A stretch of 54,990 bases of DNA from an uncultured Bacillota bacterium (GTDB taxonomy: Bacteria > Bacillota_I > Bacilli_A > Erysipelotrichales > Erysipelotrichaceae). Shown here piece by piece: positions 44,688-53,611 of this stretch. The stretch covers positions 1 through 54,990 of the forward strand of contig CASEQH010000042.1 of NCBI GenBank assembly GCA_949290085.1. The letters run 5' to 3'. The notes under the pieces are model-generated. The model was not told the DNA's origin. It made no database searches and saw only the letters and a list, made by a program, of their open reading frames with translations. The position numbers and the translations under genes are program-made. Every line of letters starts with the position of its first letter. The first letter of the stretch is position 1.

Positions 44688-45882
44688 GATGATCTATGAA
44701 TATATTGTAGTTAGATATGGTGAACTTTCTACAAAGGGTAAAAACCGTAAGGACTTTATCAAATGCTTAGTTAAAAATATAAAAAATACCTTGATTGATT
44801 ATCCTAATTTAAAATATAATGCCATGCATGATGGCTTATTTATCTATTTAAATGGTGAAGATTATAGTGGAATAAAGGAAAAACTAAAAAAAGTTTTTGG
44901 CTATTCTTATTTTGCAGGAGCGATTAAGACGGGAAGAGAAATCGAAGATATTGCTGCTACCGCTTTAAAGATAGCTGTAAATCATCCCTACAAGACTTTT
45001 AAAGTTCAAGCTAAACGCAATGATAAGTCTTATCCTATTCATTCTGATGCCATTAATAGAGCAGTGGCATCACATATCTTAAAAAATACTGACTTAAAGG
45101 TCGATGTCCATAATCCGGAACTCATGATATATATCGTCGTTAAAAATGATGGCGCCTATATTATGGACCAAAAGATTAATGGCATAGGTGGTTATCCAGT
45201 AGGCGTAAATTCTAGAGCTATGTTGATGCTATCGGGTGGTATCGATTCGCCTGTAGCTGCTTATTTGACGATGAAAAGAGGATTAAAGATAGAATGCATC
45301 CACTTTGCCTCAATGCCATATACATCTAAACAAGCCTTAGATAAGGTTTATGACTTAGCTCATAGACTTAGTGAATATCAAAATGACATCATCATTCATG
45401 TCATTCCTTTCACTGATTTACAACTGGCCATCTATGAACATGTCGATGAATCTTATGCCGTAACCATCATGCGCAGAATGATGTATAGAATAGCCGATAT
45501 TCTATGTAAGAAAAGAAATATCAATGTCATCAGTAATGGTGAAAGCTTAGGACAAGTAGCTTCGCAAACACCTGAGAGTATGACTGTCATCTCCTCGGTT
45601 TGCGATACGTTAATTCTCAGGCCGGTCTGCATGATGGATAAGCTTGAAATCATTGCCATTGCGAAGAAATTAGATACTTATGAGACATCTATTCTTCCAT
45701 ATGAGGATTGTTGCACAATCTTTACACCAAAAAATCCTGTCACTCATCCAAAGAAAGATAGGTGTGAATATTATGAGAGTCTCTTTGACTATCAGAAATT
45801 AGTAGATGAATGTGTAAACAATGATGAAATTGTTAAAATAGAATTTAATACGAAAGATGATAAACTTGAAGATATATTTTAG
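44680..45882 (+). CDS. thiI: tRNA 4-thiouridine synthase ThiI
   Basis: Adds sulfur to U8 of tRNA and can serve thiamine synthesis, 400 residues. A ferredoxin-like N-terminus (VRYGELSTKGKNRKDF), a THUMP domain (about 60-165) and the PP-loop ATPase SGGIDSPVAAY (about 184-194) are present. There is no C-terminal rhodanese domain, as in other Bacillota. The start overlaps the desulfurase stop, so sulfur donor and acceptor are coupled. Confidence 0.95.
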   Translation: MDEMIYEYIVVRYGELSTKGKNRKDFIKCLVKNIKNTLIDYPNLKYNAMHDGLFIYLNGEDYSGIKEKLKKVFGYSYFAGAIKTGREIEDIAATALKIAVNHPYKTFKVQAKRNDKSYPIHSDAINRAVASHILKNTDLKVDVHNPELMIYIVVKNDGAYIMDQKINGIGGYPVGVNSRAMLMLSGGIDSPVAAYLTMKRGLKIECIHFASMPYTSKQALDKVYDLAHRLSEYQNDIIIHVIPFTDLQLAIYEHVDESYAVTIMRRMMYRIADILCKKRNINVISNGESLGQVASQTPESMTVISSVCDTLILRPVCMMDKLEIIAIAKKLDTYETSILPYEDCCTIFTPKNPVTHPKKDRCEYYESLFDYQKLVDECVNNDEIVKIEFNTKDDKLEDIF

Positions 45883-45893
45883 GGGAGGTCACA

Positions 45894-47132
45894 ATGAATA
45901 TCTTTACGCTTAGAAGAAATCGTTTGATGAATGAATTGAAAAATAATGCTTGCGTCATTTTATTTTCAGGTAAGGCAATCATGAAGACTGAGGATGAAAG
46001 CTATGACTTTTTTGTCAATAGAAATTTTTATTACTATACAGGAATTGACGCTGAAGGCATGGCTTTGATGATGACAAGAAATAATGATGTCATCACCCAT
46101 AAGCTCTTTATTCTTCCATATGATGAATATCTAGCAAAATGGGTAGGAGGAAGAATGAAACCGGAAGAGGCAAGTAGTATCTCTGAGATAGAAGATATCG
46201 AAGATATTAATGATTTAAATGAGCACTTTGCTTCCTTCTATAATCGCACAAGAGGAAGAAGGGGCTTTAGTTTATATCTAGATTTATGGCACTATAATCC
46301 TGAACAACACTTAACTCCTGCTCATGAATTTGCCAGTATAGTAGCTAAAAATTATCCTAGCATTCAAATAAAAGATATCTATTCTTATATCACTCAATTC
46401 CGTTTGATTAAGGATGAATATGAGATTTCTTGTATCAGGAAGGCTATCAGTATCACTAAGAATGGTATTGAAGCGATGATGCATAATATCATGCCTAATC
46501 AAAATGAAATGTTTATGGAAGGCGTCTTCCAATTCGCTCTCATGCGTTCATTATGTAAAGAGACCGCTTTTAAAACTATTGCTGCCAGTGGTAAAAAAGC
46601 GACAGTTTTACATTATTCTGACAATAACAGTATCATGAAAGATGGCGAATTATTCCTTTGTGATTTAGGAGCTACTTATCAAAAGTATAATGCAGATATC
46701 TCTCGTACTTTTCCAGTGAATGGTAAATTTACTGATCGTCAAAAAGAGATCTATGAAATTGTTTTAGCTGCTCAAAAAATAGTTGAAGAAAACGCTAAAC
46801 CAGGAGTAGGCTTACGCCAATTAAATCAGATGGTCGTTGAATTCTATAAGGAAGAACTACCTAAACATGGTTTAAATAAGGATGTCAGTGAATATTACTT
46901 CCATGGCGTATCTCATCATTTAGGTTTAGATACTCATGATGTCGATGGCGGTTTAGGTGCTATACTTAAAAAAGGCATGGTCATCACTAATGAGCCAGGC
47001 CTTTATATTGAAGATGAATCAATAGGAATTCGCATTGAAGATGATTTATTGATTACTGATGATGGATGTGAAAATTTGGCTAAGGACATCATCAAGAAGA
47101 TTGAAGATATTGAAGAATTAATGCGACATTAA
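45894..47132 (+). CDS. pepP: Xaa-Pro aminopeptidase (M24B, PepP-like)
   Basis: Removes N-terminal residues before proline, cytosolic, 412 residues. An N-terminal aminopeptidase-P domain (about 1-130, with FVNRNFYYYTGID) precedes the M24 pita-bread domain. Metal ligands are visible as D257 and D268 in LCDLGATYQKYNADISRTF, His in GVSHHLGLDTHD, and two Glu in TNEPGLYIED and IRIEDD. GGGGAGG precedes ATG. The 3' end overlaps the convergent phosphoesterase gene by 15 bases. Confidence 0.93.
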   Translation: MNIFTLRRNRLMNELKNNACVILFSGKAIMKTEDESYDFFVNRNFYYYTGIDAEGMALMMTRNNDVITHKLFILPYDEYLAKWVGGRMKPEEASSISEIEDIEDINDLNEHFASFYNRTRGRRGFSLYLDLWHYNPEQHLTPAHEFASIVAKNYPSIQIKDIYSYITQFRLIKDEYEISCIRKAISITKNGIEAMMHNIMPNQNEMFMEGVFQFALMRSLCKETAFKTIAASGKKATVLHYSDNNSIMKDGELFLCDLGATYQKYNADISRTFPVNGKFTDRQKEIYEIVLAAQKIVEENAKPGVGLRQLNQMVVEFYKEELPKHGLNKDVSEYYFHGVSHHLGLDTHDVDGGLGAILKKGMVITNEPGLYIEDESIGIRIEDDLLITDDGCENLAKDIIKKIEDIEELMRH

Positions 47133-47963
47133 TTGATATACTACTATTTCAGCATCTGCATTTAAGCGGATGCTTTTATTTGTCATCCCTACGCCATTAG
47201 TGACATCTAATATCGATGAATCGTGATGATATTTTCCATGATAGTAATTCTTGCTACCAAATGGAGTATATAAAGAAGTTAAAAATGATAGATAAACTTG
47301 TCCACCATGAGAATGACCTGCCAACAAGTAATCGTTGTAAGATGGGATATCATCAAAGATATCTGGCGTATGACAAATAGCTAGATTAAAACTATTTTCA
47401 TCGACATTTTGATAGGCGGCATTTATATCTGGATTACCTAGTGACAATGAATCGATGCCTATCAAGTTGAAACTTGCACTACTATCGTTATGAATATCAA
47501 TGCTTTCATTAGTCAACACATCAAAGTCGGCATCATTCAAGATATTTGTAATAGCATTCTTAGTATTTTCACTATCTAAGTCATGATTACCAAGTACCGC
47601 AAATTTACCATATTTAGCCTCTAATGATTTTAGGGCAGCAGTTAAAGTTGCTCTTTTTTCATCATTTAAAGGATTATTAGAATAGTGGTCGACGAGGTCG
47701 CCACCAAATAAGATTAAATCAGGATCAAACATATTAATCTTATCTACAGTTTCATTTAGAAAATTATCATCGATTACACCATAGTGCAAATCGCTGAAGT
47801 AGACGATGGTAAAGCCATCAAATGATTCATCTAGTTTAGTGTTGTTGATATATTCTTCTCTAACTTTTAATTGGTAAGGGTTGACATAAAAGGCATTATA
47901 GTATGTTAAGGCAGCAAAAATAGCTATGCCCACTAAAACGATAATTAATTTCTTGAACTTCAT
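47118..47963 (-). CDS. Membrane-anchored metallophosphoesterase (YkuE/YaeI-like)
   Basis: A 281-residue calcineurin-type phosphoesterase with one N-terminal membrane helix (about 5-22). The dimetal motifs run in order: SDLHYG, GGDLVD, GNHD, and GHSHGGQ. Family members of this group act on membrane-linked or lipid phosphates; the substrate here is unknown. On the minus strand TAAAAT (47975-47970) ends 6 bases before the ATG, a leaderless-type start. Confidence 0.9.
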   Translation of the reverse strand: MKFKKLIIVLVGIAIFAALTYYNAFYVNPYQLKVREEYINNTKLDESFDGFTIVYFSDLHYGVIDDNFLNETVDKINMFDPDLILFGGDLVDHYSNNPLNDEKRATLTAALKSLEAKYGKFAVLGNHDLDSENTKNAITNILNDADFDVLTNESIDIHNDSSASFNLIGIDSLSLGNPDINAAYQNVDENSFNLAICHTPDIFDDIPSYNDYLLAGHSHGGQVYLSFLTSLYTPFGSKNYYHGKYHHDSSILDVTNGVGMTNKSIRLNADAEIVVYQLMSH

Positions 47964-47969
47964 AATAGT

Positions 47970-47975
47970 ATTTTA
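47970..47975 (-). promoter_or_regulatory. Leaderless-type -10 box of the phosphoesterase gene
   Basis: TAAAAT on the minus strand, six bases before ATG 47963. No Shine-Dalgarno is visible. Confidence 0.45.
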
Positions 47976-48000
47976 GCTTATTTTTTATCTTTATTAAATC

Positions 48001-48018
48001 ACATAATTTTACATAATT
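48001..48018 (+). repeat. Direct repeat ACATAATT-TT-ACATAATT, copy 1
   Basis: Two identical octamers spaced one helical turn apart, identical to the pair at 48189-48206. It ends 28 bases before the predicted -10 (TATATT, 48047-48052) of the first small RNA, where no -35 box is seen. This is the layout of an activator site for an OmpR-type response regulator. Confidence 0.6.
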
Positions 48019-48058
48019 ACGCGATATTTATGATGCAAATAGAGAGTATATTGAAATC

Positions 48059-48168
48059 ATAAGTGATAAACACTTATTACACGAAACCCCCTTTATCGTG
48101 TACCATATTCTATCCCCTTATTTATATAGAATTGAAAGAACTTCTCATTAGAGAGGTTTTTTCAATTC
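48059..48168 (+). ncRNA. Predicted small RNA 1 with C-rich loop and intrinsic terminator
   Basis: -10 TATATT (48047-48052) puts the start at 48059, the first base of hairpin ATAAGTG/CACTTAT (48059-48065 with 48071-48077). A second stem TACACGA/TCGTGTA (48078-48084 with 48096-48102) displays the loop AACCCCCTTTA. A single-stranded stretch with CTATCCCCTT follows, then an 18-bp terminator stem (48129-48146 with 48151-48168) with two G-U pairs that favour the plus-strand RNA and T6 inside. No open reading frame of note is present. Confidence 0.6.
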
Positions 48169-48188
48169 TTGAAGATGTTTTTTAAATA

Positions 48189-48206
48189 ACATAATTTTAC
48201 ATAATT
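48189..48206 (+). repeat. Direct repeat ACATAATT-TT-ACATAATT, copy 2
   Basis: An exact copy of 48001-48018, again ending 28 bases before a -10-like hexamer (TAGACT, 48235-48240). Flanking bases are partly conserved between the copies. Confidence 0.6.
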
Positions 48207-48246
48207 GAACGAAATTTGTGAGATAAGTTTTTCATAGACTATAAGT

Positions 48247-48345
48247 GTAAGATAAATAGATATCTTACAGGTAAACATTACCATCCTATCTCCCCCTTTG
48301 TATGAAAATTTAATATGATGATAATAACCTCGAAAGAGGTTTTTA
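48247..48345 (+). ncRNA. Predicted small RNA 2, sibling of small RNA 1
   Basis: -10 TAGACT (48235-48240) predicts a start at 48247, the first base of hairpin GTAAGATA/TATCTTAC (48247-48254 with 48261-48268). GGTAA/TTACC (48270-48274 with 48278-48282) follows, then an unpaired stretch with CTATCTCCCCCTTTG (about 48286-48300). The terminator is AACCTC-GAAA-GAGGTT (48326-48341) with a T-run. It shares order, C-rich motif and upstream repeat with small RNA 1. Confidence 0.6.
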
Positions 48346-48350
48346 TCATG

Positions 48351-48359
48351 TGTTAGAAT
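48351..48359 (+). promoter_or_regulatory. Leaderless-type extended -10 promoter of the DUF4015 gene
   Basis: TGT-TAGAAT at 48351-48359 ends exactly 6 bases before ATG 48366. No Shine-Dalgarno is present. Confidence 0.55.
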
Positions 48360-48365
48360 AAATTT

Positions 48366-50006
48366 ATGAAAAAGAAAATTATTGTTTTGTTGCTTGTGGT
48401 AGCTATTTCTATCGCCTCATTTTTTGCTTATAGATATTATGAGGAAAACCAAGTAAGTGAATTATATCTAGCTAGCGACACTAATGAATTAGTGGTTTAT
48501 GATGAAAATTTAATGACTACTAATTTAGTTCGTGGTAAAAAAGTCCTGGCAAAAAATAATTATCAAAATATTGATGGCCAAGATTATCGCCATGTCGAAG
48601 TAGATGGCAAGGTCTATTATGTTCTAGATGCTAATTTAGTAGATAATCTAAAAGATTGTGTCTTAGAAGATAAGATGTATATCAAAACTACTTCTTCACT
48701 TTTGGAAATGGATTCAGCTAATATCGTTGGTCTTTTAAATAAGGGTGATGAGGTAGATATTATTGGCTATAACGATTTATTAGCTGATGGAAGTGTCAAG
48801 ATGTATCATGTGCGCCATAATGATTTAGAGGGTCGCGTTTATGCCAAATATTTAAGCTCAGATTTAAGCGCAGAAGATAATACTTATTTGGATATTCATA
48901 AATCAAGAGAAGACCTTTATGGTGGTGGAGATGCCTACAGTTTAGAATATAGCTATGAAGAAAAAATGATATTTGAAGATAATGTCATGCCTGAAGTATG
49001 CAATACCCTTTATATTAACGGTTCTTCAATTTCTCATATCGATGACTATATCGACTTTGCGCTCAATAATAATATCAATGCCTTTGTGATTGATATCAAA
49101 GATAGTCATATTCCAACCTATCAAGCGGAAGCGATGAAAAAATATTCACCGACTGCTTATGATAATGCTTTAATGACAGCTGAAGAATTTAAAAACCAAA
49201 TCTCAAAAGTTAAGGAGGCCGGTATTTATTTAATAGGGCGCATAACAGCCTTTAAGGATACAAATTATGCCATTGACCATCCTGATGATGCTATTTTTGA
49301 TAAGACGGAAAATGCGAGTCTTTATTATAATTCTTCTTACTGGCCTAGCGCTTATAAGCGTAATGTCTGGGTATATAATGTTGAATTAGCCAAAGAAGCT
49401 GTCCTGGATTATGGCTTTAATGAGATTCAATTTGACTATGTTCGCTTCCCTGACCGCATTGGACTGATGGAAAGTAATGGCGAGATAGATCTCTTAAATG
49501 TCTATGGAGAAACTAAGGCTCAGGCTGTACAACGCTTCATCATGTATGCTGCTGATGAACTACATTCAATTAATGCCTATATCTCTGTTGATGTCTTTGG
49601 GGAGACATCTAATGCCTATGTGACGGCCTATGGACAGTATTGGCCAGCTATTTCTAATTATGTCGATGTCATCAGTGCCATGCCATATCCAGATCATTTT
49701 AATATTCATGACTATGGTATTGAAGAAGCAGTTTGGGAAGTTCCTTATAAATTATTAGATATTTGGAGTAAAGATGTCCAAGCTAGACAATCAGAGACGC
49801 CATCAAAAGCCAAGGTTAGAACTTGGATACAGGGTTATGACAGCATTAAAGAACCATATGTAGAATATGATAGTGGCAAGATTAAAGAGCAGATTGATGC
49901 GTTGTTTGACAATGGTTTAAACGATGGATTTATTGTTTGGAATGGAGCATCAAGTTTAGAAAAGTATCAAAGTTTCTCTGAAGCCTTTAATTCTTTAGAT
50001 GATTAG
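48366..50006 (+). CDS. Putative glycoside hydrolase, DUF4015 family, with SH3-like region
   Basis: A 546-residue extracytoplasmic protein anchored by an N-terminal helix (about 4-21). Residues about 30-170 look like two SH3-type beta modules. The C-terminal 330 residues match the DUF4015 (PF13200) TIM-barrel family: AFVIDIKDSH, EAGIYLIGRITAFKD, FNEIQFDYVRFPD (likely catalytic region) and ISVDVFGETS. Such proteins are thought to act on cell-wall or capsular glycans; the substrate is unknown. Its stop codon overlaps that of the convergent radical SAM gene by 4 bases. Confidence 0.85.
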   Translation: MKKKIIVLLLVVAISIASFFAYRYYEENQVSELYLASDTNELVVYDENLMTTNLVRGKKVLAKNNYQNIDGQDYRHVEVDGKVYYVLDANLVDNLKDCVLEDKMYIKTTSSLLEMDSANIVGLLNKGDEVDIIGYNDLLADGSVKMYHVRHNDLEGRVYAKYLSSDLSAEDNTYLDIHKSREDLYGGGDAYSLEYSYEEKMIFEDNVMPEVCNTLYINGSSISHIDDYIDFALNNNINAFVIDIKDSHIPTYQAEAMKKYSPTAYDNALMTAEEFKNQISKVKEAGIYLIGRITAFKDTNYAIDHPDDAIFDKTENASLYYNSSYWPSAYKRNVWVYNVELAKEAVLDYGFNEIQFDYVRFPDRIGLMESNGEIDLLNVYGETKAQAVQRFIMYAADELHSINAYISVDVFGETSNAYVTAYGQYWPAISNYVDVISAMPYPDHFNIHDYGIEEAVWEVPYKLLDIWSKDVQARQSETPSKAKVRTWIQGYDSIKEPYVEYDSGKIKEQIDALFDNGLNDGFIVWNGASSLEKYQSFSEAFNSLDD

Positions 50007-50938
50007 CGATAATATTTTCCTTGCCAGGTATTTTCTTTAAGCATTAGCTTGTCAATATCATTCAAGATAGTCGTCTTATTTAAGACCCATAAGGGGGCGA
50101 TTAAGTCTTCTTTAATTGGATCGCCAGTCAGTCTTTCGATGACGACATTTTGAGGCAGTATCTCTAATTGTCTTACGACGAGTTTTATATATTCTTCTCT
50201 TGTCAAGATAGGGAATTGCTTATTTTTATACATATCGCCAAGCTTAGTATTTTTTAAGACATGAAGCATATGTATTTTAATGCCAAAGAAGTTTAAATGA
50301 CTTATATCTTCTATTGTCTTATACATATCTTCTAAGGTCTCAAAAGGTAAACCATTCATGACATGGATGCAAGTGGCTAAATTGTACTTATTTAATTTAT
50401 CAAGGCCTTCTTTAAATTCAGCAAAACTATGACAGCGATTGATTATTTTTGCCGTATTATCATTACTTGATTGAAGGCCTAATTCAATATTGATATGTTT
50501 AATCTTATTTACATCACTCAGATATTTTAAGATGTCATCATTTAGACAATCGGCTCTTGTGGCTAAGGATATCTCTGCTACTTCATCCATCTTTATAAAT
50601 GGTTCCAGTATCCTTTGTATCTTCTCTAAGCTGCCATAAGTATTAGAAAATGATTGAAAGTAGGGGATGTATAATTTATTGTCCCATTTTCTATCCATCA
50701 TAGCTTTATTGTTTATATATTGATTTAATATATCATCGTTTAGACATTTATTGGCATCACCACTACCACTATTACTGCAAAAGATACAACCGCCAACGCC
50801 TTTGCTGCCATCGCGATTAGGACAGGTAAAACCGCCATCGATGATTACCTTGGCTACCTTGCCATCATATCTTGTCTTTAGATAGTAGTTATATGTGTGA
50901 TATCGTTTGTTGTCTAATGAATATGGAAATGGATTCAT
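50003..50938 (-). CDS. TIGR01212 family radical SAM protein (YtqA-like)
   Basis: A 311-residue radical SAM enzyme of the YtqA/YhcC family. It has DGGFTCPNRDGSKGVGGCIFC with a long-spaced cysteine cluster motif (C-x13-14-C-x2-C) characteristic of this family rather than the common CX3CX2C. LYIPYFQSFSNTYG and IELGLQSSND follow. The reaction is not established. TATAAT on the minus strand (50950-50945) ends 6 bases before the ATG, so a leaderless mRNA is likely. It is divergent from the leuS T-box. Confidence 0.9.
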   Translation of the reverse strand: MNPFPYSLDNKRYHTYNYYLKTRYDGKVAKVIIDGGFTCPNRDGSKGVGGCIFCSNSGSGDANKCLNDDILNQYINNKAMMDRKWDNKLYIPYFQSFSNTYGSLEKIQRILEPFIKMDEVAEISLATRADCLNDDILKYLSDVNKIKHINIELGLQSSNDNTAKIINRCHSFAEFKEGLDKLNKYNLATCIHVMNGLPFETLEDMYKTIEDISHLNFFGIKIHMLHVLKNTKLGDMYKNKQFPILTREEYIKLVVRQLEILPQNVVIERLTGDPIKEDLIAPLWVLNKTTILNDIDKLMLKENTWQGKYYR

Positions 50939-50944
50939 GACATC

Positions 50945-50950
50945 ATTATA
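50945..50950 (-). promoter_or_regulatory. Leaderless-type -10 box of the YtqA-like gene
   Basis: TATAAT on the minus strand, six bases before ATG 50938. It lies only 2 bases from the -35 box of the leuS promoter on the other strand. Confidence 0.5.
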
Positions 50951-50952
50951 TG

Positions 50953-50981
50953 TTGATTTTAGATATTAAAAAAGGTATGAT
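50953..50981 (+). promoter_or_regulatory. Promoter of the leuS T-box transcript
   Basis: TTGATT (50953-50958), a 17-base spacer and TATGAT (50976-50981). The start falls near 50988, giving a leader of about 225 bases that holds the T-box. Confidence 0.72.
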
Positions 50982-50987
50982 TTAAAA

Positions 50988-51203
50988 GTAATCGTCGATG
51001 AGTAGTAGTTTTAAGCTTCCATCAAGAGAAGTCTGGGTTGGTGAGACAGACTTGGATAGTTTTAGATGAACTTGCATTGACACATTGATTAATCGTGGCT
51101 CAACGTTAAAGAGTTTAAAGGGCATATAATAATTATTTATTATATGAACTAAGGTGGTAACGCGTTTAATGACGTCCTTAGATTAAGGCCGTCTTTTTTT
51201 TGG
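50988..51203 (+). ncRNA. T-box riboswitch controlling leuS (tRNA-Leu sensing)
   Basis: A leader with the T-box core AAGGTGGTAACGCG (51151-51164). The TGGT bulge can pair with the ACCA end of tRNA-Leu (discriminator A). Downstream, a terminator GACG-t-CCTTA with TAAGG-c-CGTC runs into eight T residues just before the leuS ribosome site, and the CCTT part competes for the antiterminator. A likely Leu specifier codon is CTT at 51071-51073 in the sequence GAACTTGC; that assignment is inferred. Uncharged tRNA-Leu would raise leuS expression. Confidence 0.92.
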
Positions 51204-51212
51204 AGGTAATAC

Positions 51213-53609
51213 ATGGCTTACAATTATCAAGAGATTGAATCAAAGTGGCAAAAGTTCTGGGATGACAATGAGACCTTCAAGGTTGACACAAGGGACTTTT
51301 CCAAACCTAAGTACTATGCCTTGGATATGTTTCCTTATCCATCTGGTGTAGGTTTACATGCTGGGCATCCTGAAGGCTATACAGCTACAGATATTGTATC
51401 ACGCATGAAGAGAATGCAAGGTTACAATGTCCTACATCCAATGGGTTTTGATTCCTTTGGCTTACCTGCTGAACAATATGCCATTCAAACTGGCAATCAT
51501 CCAGCAGGCTTCACCAATGAAAACATCAAACACTTCATTGACCAACTTAAGAAATTAGGTTTTTCTTACGATTGGTCAAAGATGATTTCGACTTCTGATC
51601 CTAAGTACTATAAGTGGACTCAATGGATTTTTAAGCAATTATTCTTAGATGGCTACGCTAAATGTGTAGAGATGCCAGTTAATTGGTGTGAAGAATTAGG
51701 GACTGTCTTAGCTAATGATGAAGTCATCGATGGCAAGTCTGAAAGAGGTGGCTATCCTGTCATTCGTAAGAATATGAAACAGTGGATAATGGATATTCCT
51801 GCCTTTGCTGAAAAGCTTTTAGATAATTTAGATAAGCTTGATTGGCCAGAGAGCACCAAAGAGATGCAAAGAAACTGGATAGGTAAATCTATTGGTGCTG
51901 AAGTGAGTTTTAAAATAGCTGATAGCGATAAGTCCTTTGTGGTCTTTACTACTCGTTGCGATACTTTATTTGGAGCTACTTATTGCGTCTTATCTCCTGA
52001 ACATCCATATATTGATGAGATAGTCAGTGAAGATAAAAAAGAAGAAGTTAAAAACTATCAAAAACTTTGTGCTAGTAAGTCTGATATGGAACGAACTGAG
52101 CTAAATAAGGATAAGACTGGTGTATTTACTGGTGCTTATGCCATTAATCCAGTCAATGGTAAAAAGATTCCTATCTATATTTCAGACTATGTCTTGATGA
52201 GTTATGGAACAGGAGCTATCATGGCCGTTCCTGCTCATGATGAAAGAGACTATGCCTTTGCGAAAAAATTCAATATTGAAATCATACCAGTCCTCGAGGG
52301 TGGGGATATTGAAAAAGAAGCCTATGTCGAAGATGGCATTCATATCAATTCAGATTTCTTAAATGGTTTAAATAAAGAAGATGCCATAAATAAGATGTTA
52401 GAATGGCTAGAAGCAAGAGGTTTAGGTAAAAAGAAGATCAACTATCGTATCAGAGAATGGATCTTTGCCCGTCAGAGATATTGGGGTGAGCCAATTCCTA
52501 TCATTCATTATGAAGATGGTACTATCGGTGTCTTAGATGATGAAGATTTACCTTTAGTATTACCTGATTTAGATGACTATGGTCCATCTAAAAATGGTGG
52601 GGCGCCACTTGACAAAGCTACCGATTGGGTAAATGTGGAATACAAGGGCAAGAGGGGCAAAAGAGAGACTTCAACTATGCCTGGTTCAGCAGGTTCAAGC
52701 TGGTATTACTTGCGCTATATCGACCCTGATAACGATAAATGCTTTGCCGATGCAGAATTATTGAAACACTGGATGCCTGTCGATTTATATATTGGCGGTC
52801 CAGAACATGCGGTAGGTCACTTGTTGTACTCACGCATGTGGAATAATTATCTCTACGATAAGGGTCTAGTATTTACTAAAGAGCCTTTCCAAAAATTAGT
52901 TCATCAAGGCTATATCCTTGGTTCTAATGGTATTAAGATGGGTAAGCGATATCCTGAATATGTCGTCAATCCAAATGATATCGTGAGAGACTATGGTGCT
53001 GACACCTTACGTCTATATGAGATGTTTATGGGTCCATTAGAGGCTGATAAACCATGGTCTACGCAAGGCATAGAAGGTGCTCATCGCTGGTTAGAAAGAG
53101 TATGGCGGCTAATTGTTGAAAGTGATAAATTAGTCGATGATAATGATCATAGTCTAGATTACTCATTCAACTTCCTAGTTAAGAAGGTTACGGAAGATAT
53201 TGAAAATCTGCGTTTGAATACCGCTATTTCTCAAATGATGATCTTCATTAACGACTGTTATAAACAAGAAAAAGTATATAAGGGATACATAATTGATTTT
53301 GTGGCAATGTTGTCATGTTTCACGCCACATATCGGTAATGAAATGTATGAAATACTGACTGGTAAGACAGATTTAGCGTATCGTCCATGGCCAAAATATG
53401 ATGAATCTAAGCTACAACTAGAAGAAAAAGAAGTAGTTGTTCAAGTAAATGGCAAAGTACGTGCTAAATTTATGGCTAGCACCACTTGGGATGATGAAGA
53501 ATTATATGCTGAAGCTCTTAAACAAGACAATGTCGTTCGCTTTATTGAAGGCAAAGAGATTAAAAAGCACTTTGTAATCAAAGGCAAAGTGATTAATATA
53601 GTAGTTTAA
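51213..53609 (+). CDS. leuS: Leucine--tRNA ligase
   Basis: Class I synthetase charging tRNA-Leu, 798 residues, near the usual 800-830. The HIGH-type motif lies in [12 protein letters not shown] (41-52). The CP1 editing domain shows [16 protein letters not shown], and [10 protein letters not shown] and [11 protein letters not shown] follow. The KMSKS loop is altered to KMGKR at 575-579, keeping the second Lys; I recall this variant in some Clostridia-type LeuRS. The C-terminal tRNA-binding domain ends with [15 protein letters not shown] precedes ATG after the T-box terminator. Confidence 0.96.
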   Translation: MAYNYQEIESKWQKFWDDNETFKVDTRDFSKPKYYALDMFPYPSGVGLHAGHPEGYTATDIVSRMKRMQGYNVLHPMGFDSFGLPAEQYAIQTGNHPAGFTNENIKHFIDQLKKLGFSYDWSKMISTSDPKYYKWTQWIFKQLFLDGYAKCVEMPVNWCEELGTVLANDEVIDGKSERGGYPVIRKNMKQWIMDIPAFAEKLLDNLDKLDWPESTKEMQRNWIGKSIGAEVSFKIADSDKSFVVFTTRCDTLFGATYCVLSPEHPYIDEIVSEDKKEEVKNYQKLCASKSDMERTELNKDKTGVFTGAYAINPVNGKKIPIYISDYVLMSYGTGAIMAVPAHDERDYAFAKKFNIEIIPVLEGGDIEKEAYVEDGIHINSDFLNGLNKEDAINKMLEWLEARGLGKKKINYRIREWIFARQRYWGEPIPIIHYEDGTIGVLDDEDLPLVLPDLDDYGPSKNGGAPLDKATDWVNVEYKGKRGKRETSTMPGSAGSSWYYLRYIDPDNDKCFADAELLKHWMPVDLYIGGPEHAVGHLLYSRMWNNYLYDKGLVFTKEPFQKLVHQGYILGSNGIKMGKRYPEYVVNPNDIVRDYGADTLRLYEMFMGPLEADKPWSTQGIEGAHRWLERVWRLIVESDKLVDDNDHSLDYSFNFLVKKVTEDIENLRLNTAISQMMIFINDCYKQEKVYKGYIIDFVAMLSCFTPHIGNEMYEILTGKTDLAYRPWPKYDESKLQLEEKEVVVQVNGKVRAKFMASTTWDDEELYAEALKQDNVVRFIEGKEIKKHFVIKGKVINIVV

Positions 53610-53611
53610 TC

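Noticed and set aside
47964-48365. Protein-coding content in the 400-base intergenic region
   Set aside because: No frame with a start codon and ribosome site of useful length is visible; the paired hairpins, repeats and terminators explain it better as RNA genes.
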